DNA of 64,000 bases from Akkermansiaceae bacterium. Its GTDB lineage: Bacteria; Verrucomicrobiota; Verrucomicrobiia; Verrucomicrobiales; Akkermansiaceae. Below, one piece after another: positions 18,010-26,237 of the stretch. The notes under the pieces were generated by a model, which was given only the letters and a program-made list of their open reading frames with translations, was not told the origin of the DNA and searched no databases. Each line of letters opens with the position of its first letter. The stretch's first letter is position 1. Location of the stretch: contig JARWZU010000070.1 of the NCBI GenBank assembly GCA_029866215.1, positions 1 to 64,000 on the forward strand, written 5' to 3'. Position numbers and translations under genes: made by a program.

Positions 18010-18429
18010 TCAGCAGCCACAGCCACCACCACCGCAGCAACCGCCGCCCTTTTCAGCGAGGTCTTCCGCCGTCGGCACACGGCCCAGCTCGATCGTGGCG
18101 CCCACGTATTTGCTGATTTCCCTCTGGAGCGTCTCCAATTCGCGCTGGGCGGACAGGAAATCAGTGGCGATTGGATTCTCGTAAAGCGCATCGCGAGCAT
18201 TCTCGAACTCACGGATCTCCGCCGCACCCAATTCGATGCCGGCTTGCTGCTTCTGGTGCAACTCCTCACCGCGCTCATGGACGCTCTGGTACTGGAGGCG
18301 CGCAGCGTCGTCGCTCAAAAAGCGCTCGACGTCAGCTTGGAGCTTCAAAAATGAGGAATGGCTGGCGATTTCAGCGCACAGTTCCTTGGTCTTTACAATG
18401 AGGGTGGATTCTTCGGCAACAATGGACAT
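18010..18429 (-). CDS. YlbF/YmcA-family protein with Cys-rich tail
   Basis: 139-residue cytoplasmic, mainly helical protein resembling the YlbF/YmcA (ComK/biofilm regulator) family: KTKELCAEIASHSSFLKLQADVERFL, then ARLQYQSV and LHQKQQAGIELGAAEIREFE. It ends in an unusual Gly/Cys tail, GGGCCGGGGCGC, with four Cys suited to binding a metal or Fe-S cluster. In Bacillus the YlbF-YmcA-YaaT complex carries Fe-S clusters and controls RNA processing; transfer of that role is inference. The start used is the ATG at 18429; the frame extends to 18507 but lacks family similarity. A strong terminator follows. Confidence 0.78.
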   Translation of the reverse strand: MSIVAEESTLIVKTKELCAEIASHSSFLKLQADVERFLSDDAARLQYQSVHERGEELHQKQQAGIELGAAEIREFENARDALYENPIATDFLSAQRELETLQREISKYVGATIELGRVPTAEDLAEKGGGCCGGGGCGC

Positions 18430-18558
18430 GAGTGGTCCATAACCCTGCAAGGCCCAACTGGCAACGGCATTTGCGCGATTTTTGCATCCCATCCCCCCTG
18501 AATTCACAACAAGTGCGTGACAGAATGCCCATCCGAGGTTTTGTTGAACCTACGAAAA

Positions 18559-18963
18559 ATGGCATTTGAACCCCTTAAAGACGGCATCCGCTCGACCGTA
18601 CGCATCGATTTTCACGGCAACGTCCACAAGCGATTGCGCGGAACCGATGCCGAACAACGCTACGCCATGGAAGTCGCCGTGCTCAAGGTGCTCGAAGAGC
18701 GCGGCTGCCCCTACGTCCCTCGTTTATTAGAAGAATACCCCGAGGAGCTCTACTTCGTCTCGACCAACTGCGGAAAACCCGCAACCCAAATTTCCAAGGA
18801 AAAATCGGACCAGCTTTTCGCAAAGCTCGAGCGCGACTACGGCGTCCGCCACCTTGATGCGGAACCCCGGAACATCACCTACTCGGATAAACTTGGCACC
18901 TTTTGCATCATCGACTTCGAGCTCGCAGAAGTCCTTCCCGTTCCACCACACCCGGCACCGTGA
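18559..18963 (+). CDS. minimal protein-kinase-like protein
   Basis: About 134-residue protein with the elements of a stripped-down protein kinase fold: a candidate ATP-binding Lys in VHKRLRG, a Glu in AMEVAVLKVLEERG (alphaC), then RHLDAEPRNI in place of HRDLKPxN, and IDFELA in place of DFG. The order and spacing resemble the Bud32/RIO-type small kinases. The catalytic Asp and Asn are present, so activity is plausible. The GTG at 18517 would add 14 residues; ATG at 18559 is preferred because the kinase-like region starts there. A PP2C phosphatase gene follows 45 bp downstream, pointing to an opposing enzyme pair. Confidence 0.65.
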   Translation: MAFEPLKDGIRSTVRIDFHGNVHKRLRGTDAEQRYAMEVAVLKVLEERGCPYVPRLLEEYPEELYFVSTNCGKPATQISKEKSDQLFAKLERDYGVRHLDAEPRNITYSDKLGTFCIIDFELAEVLPVPPHPAP

Positions 18964-19007
18964 AATCCGAAGCATCGCAGACTCGCGTGAACCGATCCAT
19001 CCAAGCC

Positions 19008-19832
19008 ATGCCCCCAGAGATGTCTCTCAACTGGACCGCGCTCAGCCACAACGGCTCGCGAAAACCTCTCAACGAAGACTCGCTCATCGCCTTCGCTTCC
19101 GGGCCTCATGGCGCCGAAATCCTCCCCACCACGGGCAGCCACTCGCTCGCCCACCACGATCTCGTCTTCGCCATTTCCGACGGCATGGGCGGTGCCAACG
19201 CTGGCGACATCGCTTCCTCGATCATCCTCCAACAAATGACCGAGATCATCCCCGAAACCTTCAAAGCCGCCGCCAGCGGAATTTTCCCAGACTCGCTAAG
19301 TCACTTGGCCGACGCCCTCCGCAGCGTCCATGAACAAATCAACACGCTGTCGCAAGAATCTCCGGAAAAATCCGGCATGGCCGCCACCCTCGCCCTGGCA
19401 TGGTTCACCCCTGAGAACCTCTACATCGCCAATGTCGGCGACTCCCGAATCTACCGCTCACGCGGAGAATCCCTCGAACAACTCAGCCGCGACCACACCT
19501 CGGCATGGGGCCAATGGAAGCGCGGAGAAATCAGCGAGATCGAATACCGAGCCCACCCGCGACGCGCCGCTCTCTACGAGGTGGTCGGCGGCGGGCAACC
19601 TATGGTCAACCCTCAGTTCGCAGCAATCCCCTATGAAGCAGGCGACCGATTCCTCATTTGCTCGGATGGCCTCATCGATGGGCTTTGGGAACGCCACCTC
19701 TCAAATGGCCTTGCCCACTGCCCCAAAGACCCAAGCGTCACCGCCGCATCCCTTCTCACCCGCGCCATCACCAACGCCGGTGCCGACGACACCAGCCTCG
19801 TAATCATTGCGGTTTCTGACAAAAATTCGTGA
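19008..19832 (+). CDS. PP2C-family protein serine/threonine phosphatase
   Basis: Metal-dependent PPM phosphatase, cytoplasmic. All catalytic motifs are present: KPLNEDS near the N-terminus, ISDGMGGANAGD, TLALAWFTPENLYIANVGDSRIYR, QLSRDHT, LICSDGL and GADDTSLVII, which supply the metal-binding Asp residues. The length of about 274 residues equals a single PPM domain without regulatory extension. Start chosen at the ATG 19008 (19020 is an alternative). It lies directly after the mini-kinase gene and is probably co-transcribed with it, suggesting that the two set the phosphorylation state of a shared target. Confidence 0.88.
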   Translation: MPPEMSLNWTALSHNGSRKPLNEDSLIAFASGPHGAEILPTTGSHSLAHHDLVFAISDGMGGANAGDIASSIILQQMTEIIPETFKAAASGIFPDSLSHLADALRSVHEQINTLSQESPEKSGMAATLALAWFTPENLYIANVGDSRIYRSRGESLEQLSRDHTSAWGQWKRGEISEIEYRAHPRRAALYEVVGGGQPMVNPQFAAIPYEAGDRFLICSDGLIDGLWERHLSNGLAHCPKDPSVTAASLLTRAITNAGADDTSLVIIAVSDKNS

Positions 19833-19950
19833 CGAATTCCACGCTTGGGCAGGGAGATCAGTGCATTGCGCCAGGTTAACAGGCTCAGGTCACACGATGC
19901 TTTTCAGCTTTTCAGCGTCTACCCACATCCCGAATAAAATGACTTGGAGC

Positions 19951-19967
19951 TTGGCATGCGAGGTGCT
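19951..19967 (+). promoter_or_regulatory. sigma-54-like promoter upstream of glutamine synthetase
   Basis: TTGGCATGCGAGGTGCT carries the invariant GG and GC of sigma-54 promoters with exactly ten bases between them, and six of the conserved -24 region bases match TTGGCAC. The site is 101 bp upstream of the glutamine synthetase ATG, at a suitable distance for a leader of about 90 nt. Nitrogen control of glutamine synthetase by sigma-54 is common in bacteria; activity of this site is untested. Confidence 0.45.
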
Positions 19968-20067
19968 TTATTTCGCCCGTCAGTGAGTCTTGGCAGGTGA
20001 AATTATTGATTCACCCGCTAGGACTTATTGGAATCCACACCGTTAATTACCGAAACTCATCATTACC

Positions 20068-21084
<1,017 letters not shown>

Positions 21085-21106
21085 ATCTGAGCTTTATTCA
21101 TCCAGA

Positions 21107-21139
21107 AGCCGTCTTCCTTCGCGGGAAGGCGGCTTTTTT
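21107..21139 (+). terminator. intrinsic terminator after glutamine synthetase
   Basis: An 11-12 bp stem (AGCCGTCTTCC with GGAAGGCGGCT) closes a short TTCGCG loop and is followed by six T, 22 bp after the stop codon. Confidence 0.9.
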
Positions 21140-21335
21140 GTCTCAAGGTCTTGCTGGAATCCGGCGAAGAAGTTCCGGGCTTCATCGCCGAGCCCCGGGC
21201 GATCGTGGGCGCAAATGAGATCACCCACCTCGGAGGGTGGCGCGCTTGGCTCGATGAAGCGTAGCACTCCTGACACTGCCGAATTTTGAAAATTCGAGGA
21301 TCGCCAGATGCCCGAAGCTCTGGCACAAATCCCGC

Positions 21336-22367
21336 GTGCCAGAGACCCGAATTGTCCAAGTTGCTGATGATGAAATGAAGGATGCCGTCGCCGATGCCTG
21401 CGCGTTGTTGCGCGCCGGTGAGGTGGTTGCGTTACCTACTGAGACCGTTTACGGCCTTGCCGCAGATGCCCTGAACCCCACAGCCGTCGCCAAGATTTTC
21501 GCCGCCAAAGAGCGCCCATCGTTCGACCCACTCATCGTCCACATCGCCTCCCGCAGCGATCTGAAATCCGTTGCGATCGTGCCCGATGACATCGCGGATG
21601 CGGTCAACAAACTCACCAACGCCTTCTGGCCAGGCCCTCTCACCCTGATTTTGCCAAAGCACCCCGACGTGCCAGACCTCGTCACCAGCGGACTCGCCAC
21701 GGTCGCGGTGCGGCAAAGCGCCCACCCAGTTTTCCGGGCGGTGAACAAGGAGCTTGGCCACCCGATCGCCGCTCCGAGTGCCAACCGGTTCGGCCGGATC
21801 TCACCCACCTCCGCCTCCGCCGTGATGAAGGAACTTGGCGATCGAATCCCCCTCATCGTCGATGGCGGTGCCTGCTCGGAAGGGGTCGAAAGCACGATCA
21901 TTTCGATCGAACCCCGCGAAGGGAAAAAACCGATTTTCCGGCTGCACCGCGCAGGCCCTGTCACCAAGGAACAACTCCAAGAGTTCGGGAAAGTTGAAAA
22001 AGTTCGCGAGGTCCAGCTCGATGCCCCCATGGCCCCTGGCCAGCTCGCGAGCCACTACGCTCCCCTCACGCCATTGATTTTACTGGAAAATCTCGCAGAT
22101 TTCACCCCCGAGGAAGGCAAAAAGTACGGACTTCTGTGCTACACGGGCGACGACGACAGCCCATATGTCACACTCCACGACTGGGACGTGATCGAATCCC
22201 TCAGCCCGGGAAGCGGAAAACTCGCGGAGGCTGCCATCCGCCTGTTTTTCGTGATGCGCGCGCTTGATGAGGCCGGACTGGACGCGATCATCGCCGAGCC
22301 TGTCAGTGAAACTGGCCTTGGCGTCGCCATCATGGATCGCCTCCGCCGCGCCGCCGCCCGTCCCTGA
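21336..22367 (+). CDS. tsaC: L-threonylcarbamoyladenylate synthase (TsaC/Sua5)
   Basis: Makes threonylcarbamoyl-AMP from threonine, bicarbonate and ATP, the first step of t6A37 tRNA modification. The protein has the full Sua5 length of 343 residues: the YrdC domain (about 10-195) with GEVVALPTETVYGLAADAL, KERPSFDPLIVHI, FWPGPLTLIL and APSANRFGRISPTSA, then a linker and the C-terminal Sua5 domain (about 235-343) starting near APGQLASHYAPLTPL. The initiation codon is GTG at 21336. Its product feeds the pathway whose tRNA end is further modified by TrmO at 4364. Followed by the SH3 gene after 45 bp. Confidence 0.93.
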   Translation: MPETRIVQVADDEMKDAVADACALLRAGEVVALPTETVYGLAADALNPTAVAKIFAAKERPSFDPLIVHIASRSDLKSVAIVPDDIADAVNKLTNAFWPGPLTLILPKHPDVPDLVTSGLATVAVRQSAHPVFRAVNKELGHPIAAPSANRFGRISPTSASAVMKELGDRIPLIVDGGACSEGVESTIISIEPREGKKPIFRLHRAGPVTKEQLQEFGKVEKVREVQLDAPMAPGQLASHYAPLTPLILLENLADFTPEEGKKYGLLCYTGDDDSPYVTLHDWDVIESLSPGSGKLAEAAIRLFFVMRALDEAGLDAIIAEPVSETGLGVAIMDRLRRAAARP

Positions 22368-22412
22368 TTTCGATCCATCCCATTTCCCCAACTCATCTCC
22401 TACCCACGCCCC

Positions 22413-22754
22413 ATGCCATCCTTCACCGCCAACGCTGACTACGAAGACAAAGACAGCCAACCGCTCCACTTGCAGGCTGGAGACGAGGTAACGGTAGGCA
22501 TCTCCGATCGCGCATGGCCCGGCTGGGTCTGGGCCTCGGACAACGACGGCAACGATGGCTACATCGCCGAGGAATTCCTCGAACCGCTGGGCGGCGGGCG
22601 ATTTGCGGCCACCGAACCCTACGATCCCACGGTGCTCACCATCAAACGGGGCGACCGCCTCGAGTCACTCCGCCAGATCCATGGCTGGCATTGGTGCCAG
22701 AGCGAATCTGGCTCCCAAGGCTGGGTCGCCGGGTATTTGCTCAGGCCCATTTAA
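22413..22754 (+). CDS. tandem SH3-like domain protein
   Basis: 113-residue protein made of two SH3-type domains of about 50 residues each: the first has ADYEDKDSQPLHLQAGDEV, the ALYDY/LSF pattern of eukaryote-like SH3, plus WPGWVWA and GYIAEEFLE; the second has AATEPYDPTVLTIKRGD, GWHWCQSE and GWVAGYLL. No signal peptide, so likely cytoplasmic. Eukaryote-style SH3 domains are uncommon in bacteria compared with SH3b; ligands are unknown. It follows the Sua5 gene by 45 bp on the same strand. Confidence 0.78.
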   Translation: MPSFTANADYEDKDSQPLHLQAGDEVTVGISDRAWPGWVWASDNDGNDGYIAEEFLEPLGGGRFAATEPYDPTVLTIKRGDRLESLRQIHGWHWCQSESGSQGWVAGYLLRPI

Positions 22755-22797
22755 CCCTCCAGACCGAAGAATTCCTGAAATGAACGGAGGATTTCCC

Positions 22798-22826
22798 TTG
22801 CCAAATCCTGCGAGTTTCCCTATTCC
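22798..22826 (+). promoter_or_regulatory. candidate sigma-70 promoter for rpsB-tsf
   Basis: TTGCCA and TATTCC separated by 17 bp, 113 bp upstream of the rpsB start. The -35 element matches TTGACA at five of six bases; the -10 is weaker. It would give an rpsB leader of about 105 nt. Confidence 0.3.
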
Positions 22827-22938
22827 CCGCGTCCCTCTTTGAGCCGCATTAACACCAGCGAAGACCCGAGGGACCACTCACGCGGCAAGTCTTCAAGAAT
22901 CGCCCGACCTGAATCAAGGCGGGAAACCTGAATATCCA

Positions 22939-23622
22939 ATGATCAACGACCTCATCAACGAAATGGTGGACGCCGGCGTCCACTACGGCCACCAAACGAA
23001 AAAATGGAATCCACGCATGAAGCCCTTCCTCATGAAGGACCGCGGCGGGATTTACATCATCGACCTCGAAAAAACCGTCCAACAACTGGACAAAGCCTCT
23101 GATTTCCTCGCCGATCTCGTCGGCAAAGGCAAAAAGGTTCTTTTCGTCGGTTGCAAACGCCAAGCGCAAGACGCCATCCGCGAAGCCGCCGAAGCCACTG
23201 GCCAACACTACGTCAATCACCGCTGGTTGGGCGGAATGCTCACCAACAGCCTTACCGTCCGCAAGTCGGTCGAGCGCCTCAAGTACCTCGAAAACATCGA
23301 GAAACAGCCTGAGTTCAAGGCCATGTCGAAAAAGGAACTCGCCGCCCTCGGCCGCGAGCGCGAAAAACTCCTCCGCAACCTTCGCGGCGTGCGCGACATG
23401 GACAAGAAGCCTGATGCCGTGGTGATCGTGGACTCCGCTCGCGAAACCATCGCCGTAGCCGAAGCCCGCCGCTTGAACATCCCAATCATCGCCTTGGTCG
23501 ACACCAATGCCGACCCTGCACTCGTCCAGTTCCCAATCCCTGGCAACGACGACGCCATCCGCTCGATCCGCCTCATCCTCCAGAATCTGGTCGATGCCAT
23601 GGTCGCTGGTCGCAAAAATTAA
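22939..23622 (+). CDS. rpsB: 30S ribosomal protein S2
   Basis: Structural protein of the small ribosomal subunit, contacting S1 and 16S rRNA. The 227-residue protein has the standard start [38 protein letters not shown], the coiled-coil insert around 100-150, [10 protein letters not shown], and the C-terminal [22 protein letters not shown] signature. The length is close to the usual 225-260. It is the first gene of the rpsB-tsf operon, with a hairpin and 77 bp between the genes. A likely promoter and about 105-nt leader lie upstream. Confidence 0.97.
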   Translation: MINDLINEMVDAGVHYGHQTKKWNPRMKPFLMKDRGGIYIIDLEKTVQQLDKASDFLADLVGKGKKVLFVGCKRQAQDAIREAAEATGQHYVNHRWLGGMLTNSLTVRKSVERLKYLENIEKQPEFKAMSKKELAALGREREKLLRNLRGVRDMDKKPDAVVIVDSARETIAVAEARRLNIPIIALVDTNADPALVQFPIPGNDDAIRSIRLILQNLVDAMVAGRKN

Positions 23623-23634
23623 CAACTTTGTCAC

Positions 23635-23669
23635 ACGGGCGTCCTGTCATTTGGCGGGGCGCCCGTTTT
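23635..23669 (+). terminator. hairpin between rpsB and tsf, likely attenuator
   Basis: ACGGGCG (23635-23641) pairs with CGCCCGT (about 23660-23666), followed by TTTTG. Located 12 bp after the rpsB stop and 30 bp before tsf. It could terminate part of the transcripts, as seen in other rpsB-tsf operons; strength is moderate because the loop is long. Confidence 0.5.
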
Positions 23670-23699
23670 GATCTCTTACCACCTCTTCATTTTAAAATT

Positions 23700-24566
23700 A
23701 TGATCACCGCAGCAATCGTCAAAGAACTTCGCGATAAAACCAATGCCGGCATGATGGACTGCAAACGCGTCCTCACCGAAACCAACGGCGACCTCGAAGC
23801 CTCCATCAAACTCCTCCGCGAGCGCGGAATCGCCAAGGCTGGTGCCAAGGCCGACCGCGCCGCCAACGAAGGCGTCATCACCGCACGCGTCAACGCCGAC
23901 GCCACCTCAGGCCTCTTGCTTGAAGTCAACTGTGAGACCGACTTCGTCTCGAAAAACGAAAGTTTCCAAGCGTTCGTCGCTGGCATCGCAGACGCTCTTG
24001 CCGCGTCGGACGCCTCCGACCACAGCGCAGCCCTCGCCCAACAGTTCGGCGAGTACACCATCGAAGACACGGTGAAGGCCAAGGTCGTCGAGGTCGGCGA
24101 AAACCTCCAGTTCCGCAAGTACGTGCGTTTCAACGCAGCCCCAGGCGGCGTGGTGGCATTCTACATCCACCTTGGTGGCAAAGTCGGCGTGCTGATCGAA
24201 GTGGGCACCACCAAGCCTGAAACCAAATCAACCGAGACATTCCGCGACCTCATCAAGGATCTCACCCTCCACATCGCGGCATCCGCTCCGAAGGGGCTCT
24301 CCCGCGACGACATCCCTGCCGATCTTGTGGACGCCGAGCGCGAAATTTTCCGTGCCCGCCTCGTCGAAAGCGGCAAACCTGCCAACATCATCGAGAACAT
24401 CCTCGTCGGCCAAGTTAGCAAATTCTTCGCAGAAAGCTGCTTCCTCGAACAAGGATTCGTGAAGGATCCAGACATCACGGTCGCGAAACTGCTCGAAGCC
24501 AAAGGCAAGGAACTTGGCGACACCCTCACGGTGACCCGCTTCGTTCGCTTCGGCCTCGGCGAATAA
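23700..24566 (+). CDS. tsf: translation elongation factor Ts
   Basis: Guanine-nucleotide exchange factor for EF-Tu, cytoplasmic. 288 residues. The N-terminal UBA-like domain ITAAIVKELRDKTNAGMMDCKRVL and the core signatures LLEVNCETDFVSKNESFQAFV and HIAASAPKGLSRDDIP identify it. The ATG at 23700 gives the canonical N-terminus; the frame is open for 24 codons upstream because of the rpsB-tsf spacer. The C-terminus ends LTVTRFVRFGLGE, typical. A strong intrinsic terminator follows. pyrH and frr, frequent followers of tsf, are not present downstream. Confidence 0.97.
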   Translation: MITAAIVKELRDKTNAGMMDCKRVLTETNGDLEASIKLLRERGIAKAGAKADRAANEGVITARVNADATSGLLLEVNCETDFVSKNESFQAFVAGIADALAASDASDHSAALAQQFGEYTIEDTVKAKVVEVGENLQFRKYVRFNAAPGGVVAFYIHLGGKVGVLIEVGTTKPETKSTETFRDLIKDLTLHIAASAPKGLSRDDIPADLVDAEREIFRARLVESGKPANIIENILVGQVSKFFAESCFLEQGFVKDPDITVAKLLEAKGKELGDTLTVTRFVRFGLGE

Positions 24567-24592
24567 TCGAACGTATTCAACCAAGCACTTTA

Positions 24593-24628
24593 AAACGCCT
24601 GCCTCCCACAGTGGAGGCGGGCGTTTTT
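24593..24628 (+). terminator. intrinsic terminator of rpsB-tsf
   Basis: A 12-bp GC-rich stem (ACGCCTGCCTCC with GGAGGCGGGCGT) around a CACAGT-type loop, then five T, 27 bp after the tsf stop. Confidence 0.92.
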
Positions 24629-24706
24629 ATGTCATTGGCGCCCGCGACTCAGCCGAGGTCTGCGCTCGATTGAGCGAAGTTTCTTATGCCACCATTTCAC
24701 CCTCTC

Positions 24707-24896
24707 ATCCTCAGTTAAGAGTGATGGAGAGGATCACAAATTCTGATCTTGTCGGCGTTTGAAGGCGGAAACCAACGCACCACGGGTTTACCCATTGGGG
24801 GGAACCAGCGGCGCGTTGGTTTTCATCCTAGAGCGCCGACAAGATCAGCACTTGCGCCCCTCGTCATCACTCTTTCTTAAGTGCGAATTAGAGGAT
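24707..24896 (-). other. 190-bp near-complete inverted repeat just past the recA stop
   Basis: Between convergent tsf and recA almost the whole 190 bp can fold on itself. Paired blocks from outside in: ATCCTC/GAGGAT, TTAAGAGTGATG with CATCACTCT..TTAA, a perfect 15-bp core 24743-24757 with 24834-24848, then AAACCAACGC (24769-24778) with GCGTTGGTTT, capped by GGGTTTACCC. Several mismatches between the arms are A opposite C on the plus strand and become G-U pairs on the minus strand, so the fold is better as RNA on the recA strand. It begins 19 bp after the recA stop. It may be a structured 3' UTR, an independent small RNA or a MITE-like element. The rest of 24630-24915 holds no gene. Confidence 0.65.
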
Positions 24897-24915
24897 TATT
24901 AGCGATGGCGGTAGC

Positions 24916-25959
24916 TCACTTCTTCTTTTTCGCTTCGAGGCCTTCTTTTACCTTGGCCTCGATGTCGGCGTAAAGAGCGGGATCGCCTTTGAGCAACTCC
25001 TTGGCAGCATCACGGCCTTGAGCGAGTTGCGTGCCATTGTAGCTGAACCAAGAACCCCGCTTTTGGACGATTTCCATTTCGAGGGCGAGATCAAGCAACG
25101 AGCCCGTGGACGAGATCCCCTCGTTGTACATGATGTCAAATTCAGCCTCCGTGAAAGGAGCTGCGACCTTGTTTTTTACGATCTTAATCTTGGTCCGGTT
25201 GCCGGTCACCGTGCCATCGGTCGACTTGATGGCGCCGATTCTGCGGATGTCCACACGGACTGAGGAGAAGAACTTGAGGGCACGTCCGCCAGGAGTGGTT
25301 TCAGGGTTTCCGAACATCACGCCGATTTTTTCGCGGATCTGGTTGGTGAAGATGCAGACCGTTTGGGCTTTGGAAATCAAAGCCGTGAGCTTCCGCATCG
25401 CGGCGCTCATCAAGCGCGCTTGGGCACCGACCGTGGAATCTCCGATTTCTCCGTCGAGTTCCTGCTTCGTCACCAAGGCCGCCACCGAATCGAGCACGAT
25501 GACCGCAATCGCGTTGGAGCGCACCAAGGCCTCACAGATTTGGAGTGCTTCCTCGCCCGATGAGGGTTGAGAGACGAGAAGATCGTCGAGATTCACGCCG
25601 AGCTTGCGAGCGTACTGAGGGTCAAGCGCATGCTCGACGTCGATGAAGGCCGCCAATCCGCCCCGTTTTTGAGCTTGAGCGATCACCGTGAGGGTCAGCG
25701 TTGTCTTACCCGAAGATTCCGGACCGAACACCTCGACGATCCGGCCGTTCGGGAACCCACCCACTCCGAGGGCACGGTCGATGAGAAGATTGCCGGTCGG
25801 GATCACATCCACATCGACGCAACGGTCGTCACCCAAGCGCATGATGGCAGACTCGCCGAACTCCTTCTGAATGTGGGAAATGGCCAGATCCAAGTTGCGC
25901 TTGCGAGCTTCATTGAGTTTTTCGGTGGCAGTTTCTTCGGCGGATTGTTTGGTGGCCAT
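24916..25959 (-). CDS. recA: recombinase RecA
   Basis: DNA-dependent ATPase for homologous recombination and co-protease for LexA self-cleavage. The 347-residue protein is full length: Walker [10 protein letters not shown] (79-87), the allosteric Glu in the [11 protein letters not shown] context, the L1/L2 loop region including [18 protein letters not shown], Walker B-type [10 protein letters not shown], and a Lys-rich C-terminus. A TGTTC-N4-GAACA palindrome lies 81-94 bp upstream of the ATG, consistent with LexA control. A 190-bp inverted repeat begins 19 bp after the stop. Divergent from the rpiB-glyA fusion. Confidence 0.98.
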   Translation of the reverse strand: MATKQSAEETATEKLNEARKRNLDLAISHIQKEFGESAIMRLGDDRCVDVDVIPTGNLLIDRALGVGGFPNGRIVEVFGPESSGKTTLTLTVIAQAQKRGGLAAFIDVEHALDPQYARKLGVNLDDLLVSQPSSGEEALQICEALVRSNAIAVIVLDSVAALVTKQELDGEIGDSTVGAQARLMSAAMRKLTALISKAQTVCIFTNQIREKIGVMFGNPETTPGGRALKFFSSVRVDIRRIGAIKSTDGTVTGNRTKIKIVKNKVAAPFTEAEFDIMYNEGISSTGSLLDLALEMEIVQKRGSWFSYNGTQLAQGRDAAKELLKGDPALYADIEAKVKEGLEAKKKK

Positions 25960-26039
25960 GGGAGTGTGTTGTGGTTTGGATTAATGTTTCGTGTCGCCAA
26001 AGGATTTGCAGTCCTTGGTGTTCGATGCAAGAAAAAAGA

Positions 26040-26053
26040 TGTTCACTCGAACA
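26040..26053. promoter_or_regulatory. LexA (SOS) box, TGTTC-N4-GAACA, upstream of recA
   Basis: TGTTCACTCGAACA is a perfect 5-bp inverted repeat with a 4-bp spacer, in the recA / rpiB-glyA divergent region, 81 bp from the recA start. It has the form I recall being reported for LexA of Verrucomicrobia (not re-checked here) and differs from the E. coli CTGT-N8-ACAG and the Bacillus GAAC-N4-GTTC sites. Confidence 0.7.
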
Positions 26054-26237
26054 AAAAAGTGAGTTTTCTTGGCGAGTAACAGAAATGAATGCGGGCGTTG
26101 GCAGGCGGGAGAGCCAAATTGCGAGTGACGATCCCCCGTCGGAAATTACGGGAATTTTAATTTTCGCGAGACAATTTGGCATTTCGTCGAACTTTGCGGT
26201 TTGCAAGTTGGCGATCAGAGATTTAATTCAGCCATTC

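Noticed and set aside
22849-23634. 261-codon open frame on the minus strand
   Set aside because: Antisense shadow of rpsB, produced by codon bias in GC-rich coding sequence.
24707-24896. Assignment of the recA-proximal hairpin as 6S RNA or SRP RNA
   Set aside because: Length and rod shape are reminiscent of 6S, but conserved 6S elements were not identified and the SRP GGAA-tetraloop/AGCAG core is absent; left as an unclassified structure.
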